Assembly: GCA_964515055.1 (NCBI GenBank)
Contig: CAZEUG010000020.1
Span: 1-34,259 of the forward strand
Source: QAMX01 sp964515055
GTDB taxonomy: Bacteria; Bacillota; Clostridia; Oscillospirales; QAMX01
Length of the DNA stretch: 34,259 nt
Direction of reading: 5' to 3'
The position numbers were made by a program, and so were the translations under genes. Below, piece by piece: positions 15,127-23,790 of this stretch. The notes under the pieces were generated by a model that saw nothing but the letters and a program-made list of their open reading frames with translations, was not told the DNA's origin and did no database searches. Every line of letters begins with the position of its first letter. The stretch's first letter is position 1.

Positions 15127-16797
15127 ATGAAAAGTGACCTTGCAATTGCACGGGAAGTGATTCCGGCGCCGATCGCGGAGATCGCCGCCGCCGCCGGTTT
15201 TTCGGCAGACGAAATCGAACCCTATGGAAAATATAAAGCCAAAATCAGTGAGGCAGCCTATACGCGCCTGGCCGACCGCCCGGACGGCAAGCTGATTCTC
15301 GTGACGGCGGTCAACCCGACACCGGCCGGAGAGGGCAAAACCACCACCGCCATCGGCCTGGCCGATGCGCTGGCCGCCAGCGGCCGCAAAACCATGCTCG
15401 CCCTGCGGGAGCCCTCGCTGGGACCGGTATTCGGCGTCAAGGGTGGTGCAGCCGGCGGCGGCTACGCACAGGTGATTCCGATGGAGGACATCAACCTGCA
15501 CTTCACCGGCGATATTCACGCGGTGACCGCAGCCAACAACCTCCTGTGCGCCCTGATCGACAACCATATTCACCAGGGCAACGAGCTTGGCATCGACAAG
15601 GATCGTGTTGTATTTTCACGCGTTCTCGATATGAATGACCGCGCCCTGCGCAGCGTGACCGTGGGGCAGGGCGGCGAAAAGAATGGCGTGCCGCGGGCAG
15701 ACGGGTTCATGATTTCCGTCGCCAGCGAGGTGATGGCAGTGCTGTGCCTGGCCACCGATCTGGCCGACCTCAAGCAGCGCCTTGGCCGCATCATTGTTGC
15801 CTACACGCATACCGGCGAACCGGTCACGGCGAAAATGCTGCACGCGGACGGCGCCATGACTGTTTTGCTGAAGGACGCGATTCAGCCGAATCTGGTGCAG
15901 ACGCTGGAAAAAACGCCCTGCCTGATGCACGGCGGCCCGTTTGCGAACATCGCCCACGGCTGCAACTCCGTCCGCGCCACCCGCCTGGCACTCAAGGCCG
16001 CCGATTTTGTCGTGACAGAGGCCGGCTTCGGTGCCGATCTCGGCGCTGAAAAATTCATGGACATCAAGTGCCGCCTCGCACAGCTGAAGCCGGACGCCGT
16101 GGTGCTGGTCGTCTCGGTGCGCGCTCTGAAATACAACGGCGGCGTCGCACGGGATGCGCTGAAAACCCCGGATACGGATGCGCTGCTGCGCGGCCTGCCA
16201 AACCTGACAGCACACATTGAAAATATGCAGCAGTACGGCGTGCCGGTGGTGGTCGCAGTGAACCGCTTTGATACGGACAGCGCTGAAGAGCTGGCCGCGC
16301 TGACAGACGCCTGTGACCGGCTGGGCGTGGACTGTGCCATGAGCGAGGTATTTGCCCACGGCAGCCGCGGCGGTGCGGCGCTGGCAGAAGCGCTCTGCGA
16401 TACGCTGGCGCAACGGCCGTCTCAGTACCACCCGCTCTATGAGGATGCCTGCACACTGCGCCGGAAAATCGAAACGCTGGCCACCCGGCTGTACGGTGCC
16501 GCCGATGTGGCGTATACCGAGGAGGCCGCCCACGCGCTCGACGAGGCGGAGCGGATGGGCTTTGGCCGGATGCCGGTCTGCGTCGCCAAAACGCAGTACT
16601 CGCTGTCCGATGACCCGAAGCTGCTCGGCCGCCCGTCCGGCTTTACGCTGCACGTTCGCGGCGTGCGCATCTGCGCCGGTGCCGGGTTCATCGTCGTCCT
16701 GACCGGCGATATCATGACCATGCCGGGTCTGCCGAAGGCTCCGGCCGCCTACTCCATCGATCTGGATGAGCAGGGGCAGATCGTCGGCCTGTTCTGA
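15127..16797 (+). CDS. fhs: Formate-tetrahydrofolate ligase
   Basis: A 556-residue enzyme, the standard length, that makes 10-formyl-THF from formate, THF and ATP and feeds purine synthesis and one-carbon metabolism. The ATP site is visible in PTPAGEGKTTTAIGLADAL (about 60-78), followed by LREPSLGPVFGVKGGAAGGG, AQVIPMEDINLHFTGD and DNHIHQGN, all family hallmarks. The C-terminus ends in GDIMTMPGLPKAPAAYSIDL, again typical. The frame is open further upstream, but ATG 15127 is chosen for its GGGAGA site and its match to the usual N-terminus (KSDLAIARE). It is the first gene of a plus-strand cluster with tsaE 23 bases behind. Without other Wood-Ljungdahl genes here, acetogenesis cannot be claimed. 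Confidence 0.98.
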   Translation: MKSDLAIAREVIPAPIAEIAAAAGFSADEIEPYGKYKAKISEAAYTRLADRPDGKLILVTAVNPTPAGEGKTTTAIGLADALAASGRKTMLALREPSLGPVFGVKGGAAGGGYAQVIPMEDINLHFTGDIHAVTAANNLLCALIDNHIHQGNELGIDKDRVVFSRVLDMNDRALRSVTVGQGGEKNGVPRADGFMISVASEVMAVLCLATDLADLKQRLGRIIVAYTHTGEPVTAKMLHADGAMTVLLKDAIQPNLVQTLEKTPCLMHGGPFANIAHGCNSVRATRLALKAADFVVTEAGFGADLGAEKFMDIKCRLAQLKPDAVVLVVSVRALKYNGGVARDALKTPDTDALLRGLPNLTAHIENMQQYGVPVVVAVNRFDTDSAEELAALTDACDRLGVDCAMSEVFAHGSRGGAALAEALCDTLAQRPSQYHPLYEDACTLRRKIETLATRLYGAADVAYTEEAAHALDEAERMGFGRMPVCVAKTQYSLSDDPKLLGRPSGFTLHVRGVRICAGAGFIVVLTGDIMTMPGLPKAPAAYSIDLDEQGQIVGLF

Positions 16798-16820
16798 AAT
16801 GCCGGAAACGAGGCGCGTGT

Positions 16821-17246
16821 ATGACAAAACGTGAAATTTCCACCTCGCCGGAGCAGACGGAGGCCATTGGTCGACAGCTCGCCGAAACGTGCCGTGGGCG
16901 CGTCCTGCTGCTGAACGGCGGGCTCGGCGCGGGCAAAACGGCGCTGATCCGCGGACTGGCGCGGGCGCTGGGCTATGCGGGCAATGTGACCAGCCCGACG
17001 TTTGCCATCGTGAATGATTACCGTGCGGACGGGCAGACCGTCCTGTACCATTTTGATATTTACCGGCTCGACGAAGACGGCCTGTTTGACCTCGGTTGGG
17101 ATGATTATCTGGCCACCGGCGTCACCGTTGCCGTCGAATGGGCGGACAATGCCCCGGAGCTGATGCCGCCCGATGCCATTCGCATTGAGCTGGACGGCTG
17201 CGGAGACGAACCGCGCACCATCACGGTGACGACGCCGGAACCCTGA
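16821..17246 (+). CDS. tsaE: tRNA t6A modification ATPase TsaE
   Basis: A 141-residue P-loop ATPase that works with TsaB and TsaD to attach threonylcarbamoyl to A37 of ANN-decoding tRNAs. Walker A is GGLGAGKTALIRG (about 33-45). TSPTFAIVNDY and HFDIYRLDEDGLFDLGWDDY (about 74-93) are the characteristic family motifs. Length is normal. It starts 23 bases behind fhs with a modest GAGG site, and 21 bases separate it from tsaB, so the three are probably co-transcribed. The cytosolic complex is essential in most bacteria. Confidence 0.97.
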   Translation: MTKREISTSPEQTEAIGRQLAETCRGRVLLLNGGLGAGKTALIRGLARALGYAGNVTSPTFAIVNDYRADGQTVLYHFDIYRLDEDGLFDLGWDDYLATGVTVAVEWADNAPELMPPDAIRIELDGCGDEPRTITVTTPEP

Positions 17247-17267
17247 AGAAGAAAGAGAGGACAGGCC

Positions 17268-18008
17268 ATGTATGTGCTTGCATTGGAAAGCTCGGCAAAG
17301 CCGGTTTCCGCATCGCTGCTGTGTGACGGCGCGATTGTCGCATCGGCCTATGAAAATGAGGGACTGACCCACAGCGTCACGCTGATGCCGATGGTGGCGC
17401 GTGTGCTGTCGGACGCCGGAGTCACCGTGAATGAGGTGGACTGGCTGGCCGCAGCCGCCGGGCCCGGCTCCTTCACCGGTCTCCGCATCGGCGCGGGAAC
17501 GCTCAAGGGGCTGGCCTGGGCTGCCGAAAAGCCGTGCGCTGCCGTTTCCACGCTGCTGGCCATGGCCTGCCTGCATCCGGGCTTTGACGGAATCGTCTGT
17601 CCGGCCATGGATGCCCGCCGCAGCCAGGTCTATACCGCGCTGTTCGACACGTCTGACGGCTCCGTCCGCCGACTGGCAGCGGATGAGGCGATTAGCCTCG
17701 ATGCGCTGATGGAACGATTGGCACAGGCCGGGCGGCCGGTGCTCTTTGTCGGTGACGGCGCAGCACTGGCGGCGGAGGCCGCCGCAGCCTGTCAGCTGGC
17801 GGTTCCCTGCTCCATTCCGGCGGGAGAAGCGCGCTTCCAGCACGCCGACGGCGTTGCATTGGCCGCATGGCTGGCGATCAGTGGACAGGCGGTGGACGGC
17901 GTCACGCTGACGGATGCCGACAACTTCCGTCCGGCCTATCTGCGACTGGCACAGGCCGAGCGGGAAAAGCTGGAGCGGGAGCAGCGCGCCAAAGGCTGTC
18001 AGGCCTGA
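17268..18008 (+). CDS. tsaB: tRNA t6A modification protein TsaB
   Basis: A 246-residue ASKHA-fold protein, the dimerisation platform of the TsaBDE complex. The N-terminus MYVLALESSAKPVSASLL, then LTHSVTLMPMV, and GPGSFTGLRIGAGTLKGLAW (about 66-85) are textbook TsaB motifs, as is FRPAYLRLAQAE near the C-terminus. Its closeness to tsaE supports the call. No RimI gene follows, unlike many Firmicutes where tsaE-tsaB-rimI-tsaD cluster. Instead a pseudouridine synthase gene comes next. The start has an AGAGAGGAC site. Confidence 0.97.
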   Translation: MYVLALESSAKPVSASLLCDGAIVASAYENEGLTHSVTLMPMVARVLSDAGVTVNEVDWLAAAAGPGSFTGLRIGAGTLKGLAWAAEKPCAAVSTLLAMACLHPGFDGIVCPAMDARRSQVYTALFDTSDGSVRRLAADEAISLDALMERLAQAGRPVLFVGDGAALAAEAAAACQLAVPCSIPAGEARFQHADGVALAAWLAISGQAVDGVTLTDADNFRPAYLRLAQAEREKLEREQRAKGCQA

Positions 18009-18026
18009 TGGACAGGAGGCCACGGA

Positions 18027-19001
18027 ATGCGGGAAATTACGCTGAATGATAACGATGCGGGCAAGCGGCTCGATCGGTTCCTGGCGGCCTATCTGCCGCA
18101 CCTGCCGCCCTCCATGGTCGCCCGGCTGATTCGCCAGAAGCATTTCCGGGTCAACGGCACACGCGTGACCGACCCGGCGGCGCGGCTGGCGGCGGGGGAT
18201 GTGCTTTCGCTGTATCTCAGCGATGCGCAGCTGAACCCGCCGATGGAAACGGAAGCCTACCGCTTCGTCCCATCATCGCTGGACGGCATCGTGTTCGAGG
18301 ACGACAACCTGATGATCATCGACAAAAAGCCCGGACTCGTCGTCCACGCCGACGATACCGGCAGTCCTGACACCCTGATTGCCCGAATCCTTTCCTATTT
18401 GCAGGCGAAGGGGGAGTGGAACCCGGCAGACGAGCATTCCTTCGTCCCGGCGCTCTGCAACCGGATCGACCGGAACACCGGCGGACTGGTGATTGCCGCC
18501 AAAAACGCCGCGGCGCTGCGCGATATGAATGCCATCATCCAATTGCACGAGGTACAGAAAAGCTACCTCTGCCTGACGGAACGGCCGCCGCAGCCGCCGA
18601 CCGGACGCATCGAAAGCTATCTGCTGAAGCGCGCCGCGGAAAACCGGGTGGATGTGTTTGCCAAACCGGTCGCCGGTGCCAAATACGCCGCCACGCGCTA
18701 TCGGACGCTGCAACGGCTGCCAAACGGCATGGCGCTTGTCCGCTGCGAACTGGAAACCGGCCGGACGCATCAGATTCGTGCGCAGCTGGCGTCCATCGGC
18801 GCACCACTGGCGGGCGACACCAAGTACGGGCGCGGAGCGGGCGTGGCCGGGGGACAGGCGCTCTATGCCTATCGCCTGGATTTTGCACCGCTCGAGCACG
18901 GCGGTGTCCTTCAGTACCTGAAGGGACGCGTGTTTCTGGCACCGTCACCGGAGCTGGCCGGAACTGTGTATCACCCGGAAACGCCGGAAAACGGCAAATG
19001 A
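18027..19001 (+). CDS. RluA-family 23S rRNA pseudouridine synthase
   Basis: A 324-residue enzyme with an N-terminal S4 RNA-binding domain (about 12-65, KRLDRFLAAYLP and IRQKHFRVNG) and a pseudouridine synthase domain from about 88. The catalytic aspartate is D148 in NRIDRNTGGLVIAAKN, where the usual first residue is His. FEDDNLMIIDKKPGLVVH and ETGRTHQIRAQLASIG are further family motifs. It isomerises uridines to pseudouridine, most likely in 23S rRNA, but the target site (RluC-like or RluD-like) cannot be assigned from sequence alone. An AGGAGG site precedes ATG 18027, 18 bases behind tsaB, so it ends the fhs-tsaE-tsaB cluster. No clear terminator is visible behind it. Confidence 0.94.
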   Translation: MREITLNDNDAGKRLDRFLAAYLPHLPPSMVARLIRQKHFRVNGTRVTDPAARLAAGDVLSLYLSDAQLNPPMETEAYRFVPSSLDGIVFEDDNLMIIDKKPGLVVHADDTGSPDTLIARILSYLQAKGEWNPADEHSFVPALCNRIDRNTGGLVIAAKNAAALRDMNAIIQLHEVQKSYLCLTERPPQPPTGRIESYLLKRAAENRVDVFAKPVAGAKYAATRYRTLQRLPNGMALVRCELETGRTHQIRAQLASIGAPLAGDTKYGRGAGVAGGQALYAYRLDFAPLEHGGVLQYLKGRVFLAPSPELAGTVYHPETPENGK

Positions 19002-19130
19002 TTCTGAACGCAAGCAATCCGGAGAAATCCAACGAACGCCATAGGATGACGGAGCAATCCGATTCCTGACAGCGATTCTTTGGGTATCCTGCTGAATTTC
19101 AGAAAATAATCTGGAATTTTGCGAAAACCC

Positions 19131-19159
19131 TTGACTTTTTCCGCGATTCGCGCTATAGT
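19131..19159 (+). promoter_or_regulatory. Promoter of the potABCD operon
   Basis: TTGACT (19131-19136) and TATAGT (19154-19159) with a 17-base spacer. A hairpin aactgca/tgcagtt (19171-19177 and 19184-19190) lies in the short leader just before the GGGGGAGG ribosome binding site. Its role is unknown. Confidence 0.82.
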
Positions 19160-19210
19160 ATATAACACGCAACTGCACATTCCTGCAGTTCCAGAAAAGG
19201 GGGAGGATAA

Positions 19211-20341
19211 ATGGAAAAGGAACTGATACGCCTTGCCGATGTCAAGATGTCTTTTGATGGCGAGGAGGTATTAAAGTCTGTCAACCTCACGGTCAACGAC
19301 AAGGAGTTTGTCACGCTGCTCGGCCCCTCCGGCTGCGGCAAGACAACCACATTACGAATCATCGGCGGTTTTGAAACGCCCACATCGGGCGATTTGTATT
19401 TTGAGGGCGTCCGGATCAATGATCTGCCGCCCTATAAACGCAAGGTCAACACCGTCTTTCAGCGATATGCGCTGTTCCCGCACCTCAACGTGTTTGAAAA
19501 TGTCGCGTTCGGTCTGCGGCTGCAAAAGCTCCCCGAAAAGGAAATCCGCAGCCGCGTGATGGAAATGCTGGAGCTCGTCAACCTTCGCGGGTATGAACGC
19601 CGCACCAGCACGACACTTTCCGGCGGACAGCAGCAGCGTGTCGCCATAGCGCGCGCCCTGGTGTGCCGTCCGCGGGTTCTCCTGCTGGATGAGCCGCTCG
19701 GCGCGCTTGATTTGCGCCTGCGGAAGGATATGCAGGCCGAACTGAAGCGCATCCAGCAGCAGCTGGAAATCACGTTCGTTTACGTCACGCACGATCAGGA
19801 AGAGGCGCTGGCCATGAGCGACCGCGTTGTCGTCATGGACAAGGGCGTCATTCAGCAGATCGGTACACCGGAAGATATCTACAATGAGCCGGAAAACGCG
19901 TTTGTCGCGGATTTTATCGGCGAATCCAATATCATCGACGGCGTCATGCTCGACGACTACCTCGTGGAGTTCTGTGGCCGCCGGTTCCCCTGCGTGGACA
20001 GCGGCTTTGGACGGAATGCGCCGGTGGACGTCGTCATTCGCCCGGAGGATATCGACATCATCCCCTACGAAAGCGGCCACATCAAGGGCACTGTCGTGTC
20101 TGCCACGTTCAAGGGCGTCCACTATGAATTTATCATCGACGTGGACGGCTTCAAATGGCTGATTCAATCGACGGATTATCAGCAGGTCGGCTCCGAAGTC
20201 GCCTTTGTCATCAACCCGGAAGATATCCACATCATGCGGAAAAGTGAATATTCCGGCGTGTTCGGCGATTATTCGTCCTTCAGCGCGGAGTATGACGAGG
20301 ATTCCGGTTCCTCAACGGAGGCGGAAACAGATGAAAACTGA
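19211..20341 (+). CDS. potA: Spermidine/putrescine ABC transporter ATPase
   Basis: A 376-residue ATP-binding subunit that powers polyamine uptake. The N-terminal NBD has Walker A GPSGCGKTT (38-46), the Q-loop at VFQRYALFP, the signature LSGGQQQR (136-143, shifted by one as LSGGQQQ), Walker B LLLDEP (157-162) and a switch histidine in YVTHDQEEAL. The C-terminal part (about 240-350) is a TOBE-like regulatory domain (VDVVIRPEDIDII). The last 25 residues are unusually acidic and Ser-rich. The coding end overlaps potB by 11 bases. The start follows a very strong GGGGGAGGA site. Neighbours potB, potC and potD fix the assignment. Confidence 0.96.
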   Translation: MEKELIRLADVKMSFDGEEVLKSVNLTVNDKEFVTLLGPSGCGKTTTLRIIGGFETPTSGDLYFEGVRINDLPPYKRKVNTVFQRYALFPHLNVFENVAFGLRLQKLPEKEIRSRVMEMLELVNLRGYERRTSTTLSGGQQQRVAIARALVCRPRVLLLDEPLGALDLRLRKDMQAELKRIQQQLEITFVYVTHDQEEALAMSDRVVVMDKGVIQQIGTPEDIYNEPENAFVADFIGESNIIDGVMLDDYLVEFCGRRFPCVDSGFGRNAPVDVVIRPEDIDIIPYESGHIKGTVVSATFKGVHYEFIIDVDGFKWLIQSTDYQQVGSEVAFVINPEDIHIMRKSEYSGVFGDYSSFSAEYDEDSGSSTEAETDEN

Positions 20342-21149
20342 CAAAACCAAATGGTTTGCTTCGCCGTACATTGTCTGGATGCTGCTGTTCATCCTGATTC
20401 CGCTGGGCGTCTGCGCCTATTTCGCGTTTACGGACACGAATACCGGGCGCTTCACGCTCGACAACATCACCGCCATCGGTGACTATCTGCCGACGTTTGC
20501 CGACTCGCTGTGGCTTGCGGCGATTTCGGCGGTCATCTGCCTCATTCTGGGGTATCCGGTCGCCTATGCCATTGCAAGTGCCCGCCCCTCGCGCCAGCGG
20601 TTCCTCGTTCTGCTGGTCATGCTGCCCATGTGCATGAGCTTCCTGCTCCGCACCATGGCACTGGTGGCCATTCTGGAGGATACGGGGCTGCTGAATCAGC
20701 TGTTTACCAGCCTTGGCTTCGGCCCGGTCACGCTGATGCGGACGCCGGCGGCCGTCGTGTTCGGCATGGTTTACAACTATCTGCCCTACATGATTTTGCC
20801 GCTGTACAGCGTTCTGGTCAAAATCAACCCGTCCGTCATTGAAGCGGCACAGGATCTCGGCTGCAGCAGCACCCGCGTCCTGACCCGTGTTCTGCTGCCG
20901 CTCAGCCTGCCCGGCATCATCTCCGGCATCACCATGGTGTTTGTCCCGGCGGTGAGCACGTTCTATATCTCCAAAAAGCTCGGCGGCACGGGGACAGCCA
21001 TGATCGGTGATATCATTGAGAGTCAGTTCAAAACAACCTACAACGTCAATGTCGGCGCGGCCATGTCGCTCGGTCTGATGATCATCATCTTCATCTGCAT
21101 GGGCATCATGAACCGGTTCACCGACAGTGACGAGGTCAGTCTGTATTGA
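20331..21149 (+). CDS. potB: Spermidine/putrescine ABC transporter permease PotB
   Basis: A 272-residue membrane protein with about six membrane segments, the first at 15-33 (IVWMLLFILIPLGVCAYFAF). The EAA loop that contacts the ATPase is visible as VIEAAQDLGCSSTRVLTRVL, followed by LPLSLPGIISG (about 165-195). Length is standard. An upstream in-frame extension exists, but ATG 20331 is chosen because it sits behind GGAGGCGG and inside the last codons of potA, a translational-coupling arrangement. It forms the channel with PotC. Confidence 0.95.
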   Translation: MKTDKTKWFASPYIVWMLLFILIPLGVCAYFAFTDTNTGRFTLDNITAIGDYLPTFADSLWLAAISAVICLILGYPVAYAIASARPSRQRFLVLLVMLPMCMSFLLRTMALVAILEDTGLLNQLFTSLGFGPVTLMRTPAAVVFGMVYNYLPYMILPLYSVLVKINPSVIEAAQDLGCSSTRVLTRVLLPLSLPGIISGITMVFVPAVSTFYISKKLGGTGTAMIGDIIESQFKTTYNVNVGAAMSLGLMIIIFICMGIMNRFTDSDEVSLY

Positions 21150-21167
21150 GCCGGGAGGAACCTGCAC

Positions 21168-21983
21168 ATGAAAAAAGCGTCCAAAATCATAACGGCCGTG
21201 ATCTTTATCGTGCTGTATGCGCCGATGCTGCTCCTGATCGCGGCATCCTTCAATACCGGCAGGGATCTGACCATTTTTGAAGGGTTCACCTTCTCGCAGT
21301 ACGGGGAGCTGTTCCGCGACAGCAACCTGATTCATCTGCTTCTGAATTCTCTGCTGATCGCTGTCCTCTCATCCCTGATTGCGACGGTTGTCGGCACCAT
21401 GGCCTCACTCGGCATCCACCATATGGGGCGCCGTGCGCGGTCGCTCGTCCTGACCGTCACCAACATCCCCATGACCAACCCGGACATCGTCACCGGTATT
21501 TCGCTGGCGCTGCTGTTTGCGTTTGTCGGTCAGCTGCTGAAAACCAATAACGTGCTGGGCTTCGCAACGCTCCTCATTGCCCATATCACGTTCAACCTGC
21601 CCTACGTCATCCTGTCCGTCCTGCCGAAGTTCCGCCAGCTGAACCCCAGCCTGAACGAAGCGGCGCTCGATCTGGGCTGCACACCGGCACAGTCCTTTTT
21701 CAAGGTCATTCTGCCGGAAATCCTCCCCGGCATCATCACCGGCGCCATGATGGCGTTCACAATGAGCCTGGACGATTTTGTCATTTCGTACTTCGTTTAC
21801 GGGCCGTCCTTCCGCACCCTGCCCGTTGAGATTTACACCTATACCAAAAAACCGCTGCCGCCCAAGGTCTACGCACTGTTCACCCTGATCTTCATGGCGG
21901 TGCTGCTCGCCATGATCGTCATGAACCTGGTCGAAGCGCGCAGCGACAGGCGCTCTGCACAGAGCGAACGCTCCAAAGCATAA
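21168..21983 (+). CDS. potC: Spermidine/putrescine ABC transporter permease PotC
   Basis: A 271-residue membrane protein with six predicted segments, the first at about 6-26 (IITAVIFIVLYAPMLLLIAA). The EAA loop reads LNEAALDLGCTPAQSFFKVI, followed by LPEILPGIITGAMMAFTMSL. SLDDFVISYFV is a PotC hallmark. It lies 18 bases behind potB with a GGGAGGA site. The C-terminus is basic and cytosolic. With PotB it makes the polyamine channel. Confidence 0.95.
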   Translation: MKKASKIITAVIFIVLYAPMLLLIAASFNTGRDLTIFEGFTFSQYGELFRDSNLIHLLLNSLLIAVLSSLIATVVGTMASLGIHHMGRRARSLVLTVTNIPMTNPDIVTGISLALLFAFVGQLLKTNNVLGFATLLIAHITFNLPYVILSVLPKFRQLNPSLNEAALDLGCTPAQSFFKVILPEILPGIITGAMMAFTMSLDDFVISYFVYGPSFRTLPVEIYTYTKKPLPPKVYALFTLIFMAVLLAMIVMNLVEARSDRRSAQSERSKA

Positions 21984-22023
21984 CCGCATGGATTCCACAC
22001 GAAAAGGTAGGTAAACAACCCCG

Positions 22024-23202
22024 ATGATGAAAAAAATAATTGCTCTGCTGATGGTTCTTCTCACGCTCACGGCGTCTGCAACGGTCTTCGCCGATGAGAC
22101 GGACGCGGTTCCGCTGACCGGCGAGGTCGTCTATGTGTACAACTGGAACCTGTACATCTCCGACGGCTCCGACGGCACGCTCAACGTCAACGAGGAGTTC
22201 ACCCGCCGCACCGGCATCAAGGTCATTTATGACATCTACGACACCAACGAGATTCTCTACACCAAGCTGAAAACCGGCGGTGCCAACTACGACGTGATCA
22301 TCCCCTCCGACTACATGATCGGCAAGCTGGTCGAGGAGGATATGCTGGCTCCGCTCAATTTCGACAACATCCCCAACGCACAGTACATCGATGAGCGCTT
22401 CCGCAACATGAGCTATGACCCGGACAACCGGTATACGGTTCCGTATTCCTGGGGCTCCGTCGGCATCATCTACAACACCAAATACGTCACGAAGCCGGTG
22501 GACAGCTGGTCGATTCTCTGGGATGAGGACTACAAGGGAAAAATCCTGATGTTCGATAACAGCCGCGACGCCTTTGCTATTTCGGAGCTGCTGCTCGGTC
22601 TGGACGTCAACACCACCTCCATGGATGACCTGAACGCCGCCCATGACAAGCTGCTGGAACAGAAGGGCCTGGTGCAGGATTATATCATGGATCAGGTCTT
22701 CAACGCGATGCAGCACGAGGAAGCGTGGATGGCTCCGTACTACGCGGGCGACTACCTGACCATGGCGAAGGAAAATTCGGATCTGGCCTTCTGCTTCCCG
22801 AAGGAGGGCTATAACCTCTTTGTGGACGCGATGTGCATTCCGAAAAACGCGGAGAACAAGGAGGCTGCCGAAAAGTACATCAACTTCCTGTGTGACCCGG
22901 AAATTATGGCGGCCAACCTGGACTACATCGGCTATTCGTCCCCGTCCACAGCCGTCAAGGATTATCTCGACCCCGACCTGGTGGCCAGCGAGGTGGCGTA
23001 TCCGTCTGACGATGTTCTGGCGCGTGGCGTGACCTTCGAGAATCTGCCGACCGACACGATTCAGACCATGAACGACAAGTTCAACAGCGTCAAAGCCTCC
23101 AGCAGCGGCTGGAGCCTGTATATCATCATCGCTGTCGTGGCGCTGCTGGTCGTCTGCGGCACGGTTCTGGTGATTCGCCGGAAAAAGCGGAACGACTATT
23201 GA
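22024..23202 (+). CDS. potD: Spermidine/putrescine-binding protein PotD with C-terminal membrane anchor
   Basis: A 392-residue extracellular binding protein. A signal peptide (about 1-23) ends in an Ala-x-Ala-type site near VFA-D, with no lipobox cysteine. The mature start VYVYNWNLYISDG matches the polyamine-binding PotD family, and VPYSWGSVGIIYNTKYV, VGIIYN-type strands and MDDLNAAHDKLLEQ follow. Residues 363-385 form a single hydrophobic segment (YIIIAVVALLVVCGTVLVI) ending in RRKKRNDY. The protein therefore seems held by a C-terminal helix and not by a lipid. An upstream AAGGTAGGT site serves ATG 22024, and ATG 22027 is possible. It is the last gene of potABCD, ahead of a strong terminator. 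Confidence 0.93.
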   Translation: MMKKIIALLMVLLTLTASATVFADETDAVPLTGEVVYVYNWNLYISDGSDGTLNVNEEFTRRTGIKVIYDIYDTNEILYTKLKTGGANYDVIIPSDYMIGKLVEEDMLAPLNFDNIPNAQYIDERFRNMSYDPDNRYTVPYSWGSVGIIYNTKYVTKPVDSWSILWDEDYKGKILMFDNSRDAFAISELLLGLDVNTTSMDDLNAAHDKLLEQKGLVQDYIMDQVFNAMQHEEAWMAPYYAGDYLTMAKENSDLAFCFPKEGYNLFVDAMCIPKNAENKEAAEKYINFLCDPEIMAANLDYIGYSSPSTAVKDYLDPDLVASEVAYPSDDVLARGVTFENLPTDTIQTMNDKFNSVKASSSGWSLYIIIAVVALLVVCGTVLVIRRKKRNDY

Positions 23203-23243
23203 TTCGTTTCCATGCAAAAACAAACGGGGACACTGCACCCCTG

Positions 23244-23283
23244 AAAAAAGCTGCCCGCACTTTTTTGTGCGGGCAGCTTTTTT
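23244..23283. terminator. Bidirectional intrinsic terminator between potD and dut
   Basis: aaaaaagctgcccgcac (23244-23260) and gtgcgggcagctttttt (23267-23283) are perfect complements around a T6 loop. A-runs and T-runs on both flanks let it stop both converging operons. Confidence 0.95.
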
Positions 23284-23317
23284 CTGTTTTCAGAGTGGGG
23301 CAGGGGAGGGGCGCGCC

Positions 23318-23764
23318 TCAGCTGCGGCCGGTGGAGCCGAAGCCACCGCCGCCGCGAACCGTTTCGTCCAGCGATTCGCATTCGGCAAACGTGGCGCGCA
23401 GCACCGGCGCAATGACCAGCTGTGCAATCCGTTCGCCGTCGGCGATCGTCTGTTCCTCACTGGAATGATTGTGCAGCGCCACGAGAATTTCGCCGCGGTA
23501 GTCCGAATCAATGACGCCGACCTTGTTCGCCGGAGCCAGCCCGCGCTTGGCAGCCAGCCCGCTTCGCGCATAGATCAGCCCGGCAAAGCCGGTCGGAATG
23601 GCGACGGCAATGCCCGTGTGAATCATCACGGTGCCGCCGGCCGGAATCCGGATATCCTCCGACGTGCAGGCGAACAGGTCGGCACCGGCGGCATCGGCCG
23701 ATGCATAGAGCGGCGTTTTCGCCGCGGGATTCAGCTTCGTAAAGTGAATAAGCTCTGTCATCAT
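23318..23764 (-). CDS. dut: dUTP diphosphatase
   Basis: A 148-residue trimeric dUTPase that splits dUTP to dUMP and PPi, keeping uracil out of DNA and supplying dTMP synthesis. All five motifs are visible: SADAAGADLFA (1), YARSGLAAKRG (2), NKVGVIDSDYRGEI (3), GERIAQLVIAP (4) and RGGGGFGSTG (5, C-terminal). Length is normal. An AGGAGG site precedes ATG 23764, and the adjacent ATG 23761 is an alternative. The gene begins 26 bases behind the glycoside-hydrolase-like gene and so depends on the promoter at 25848-25876. Confidence 0.97.
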   Translation of the reverse strand: MMTELIHFTKLNPAAKTPLYASADAAGADLFACTSEDIRIPAGGTVMIHTGIAVAIPTGFAGLIYARSGLAAKRGLAPANKVGVIDSDYRGEILVALHNHSSEEQTIADGERIAQLVIAPVLRATFAECESLDETVRGGGGFGSTGRS

Positions 23765-23790
23765 AGGGGTTCCTCCTTGTGCATTTGCGC

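Noticed and set aside
15616..18143. Long minus-strand frames opposite fhs, tsaE and tsaB
   Set aside because: They are shadows of well-identified genes, without ribosome sites or domains.
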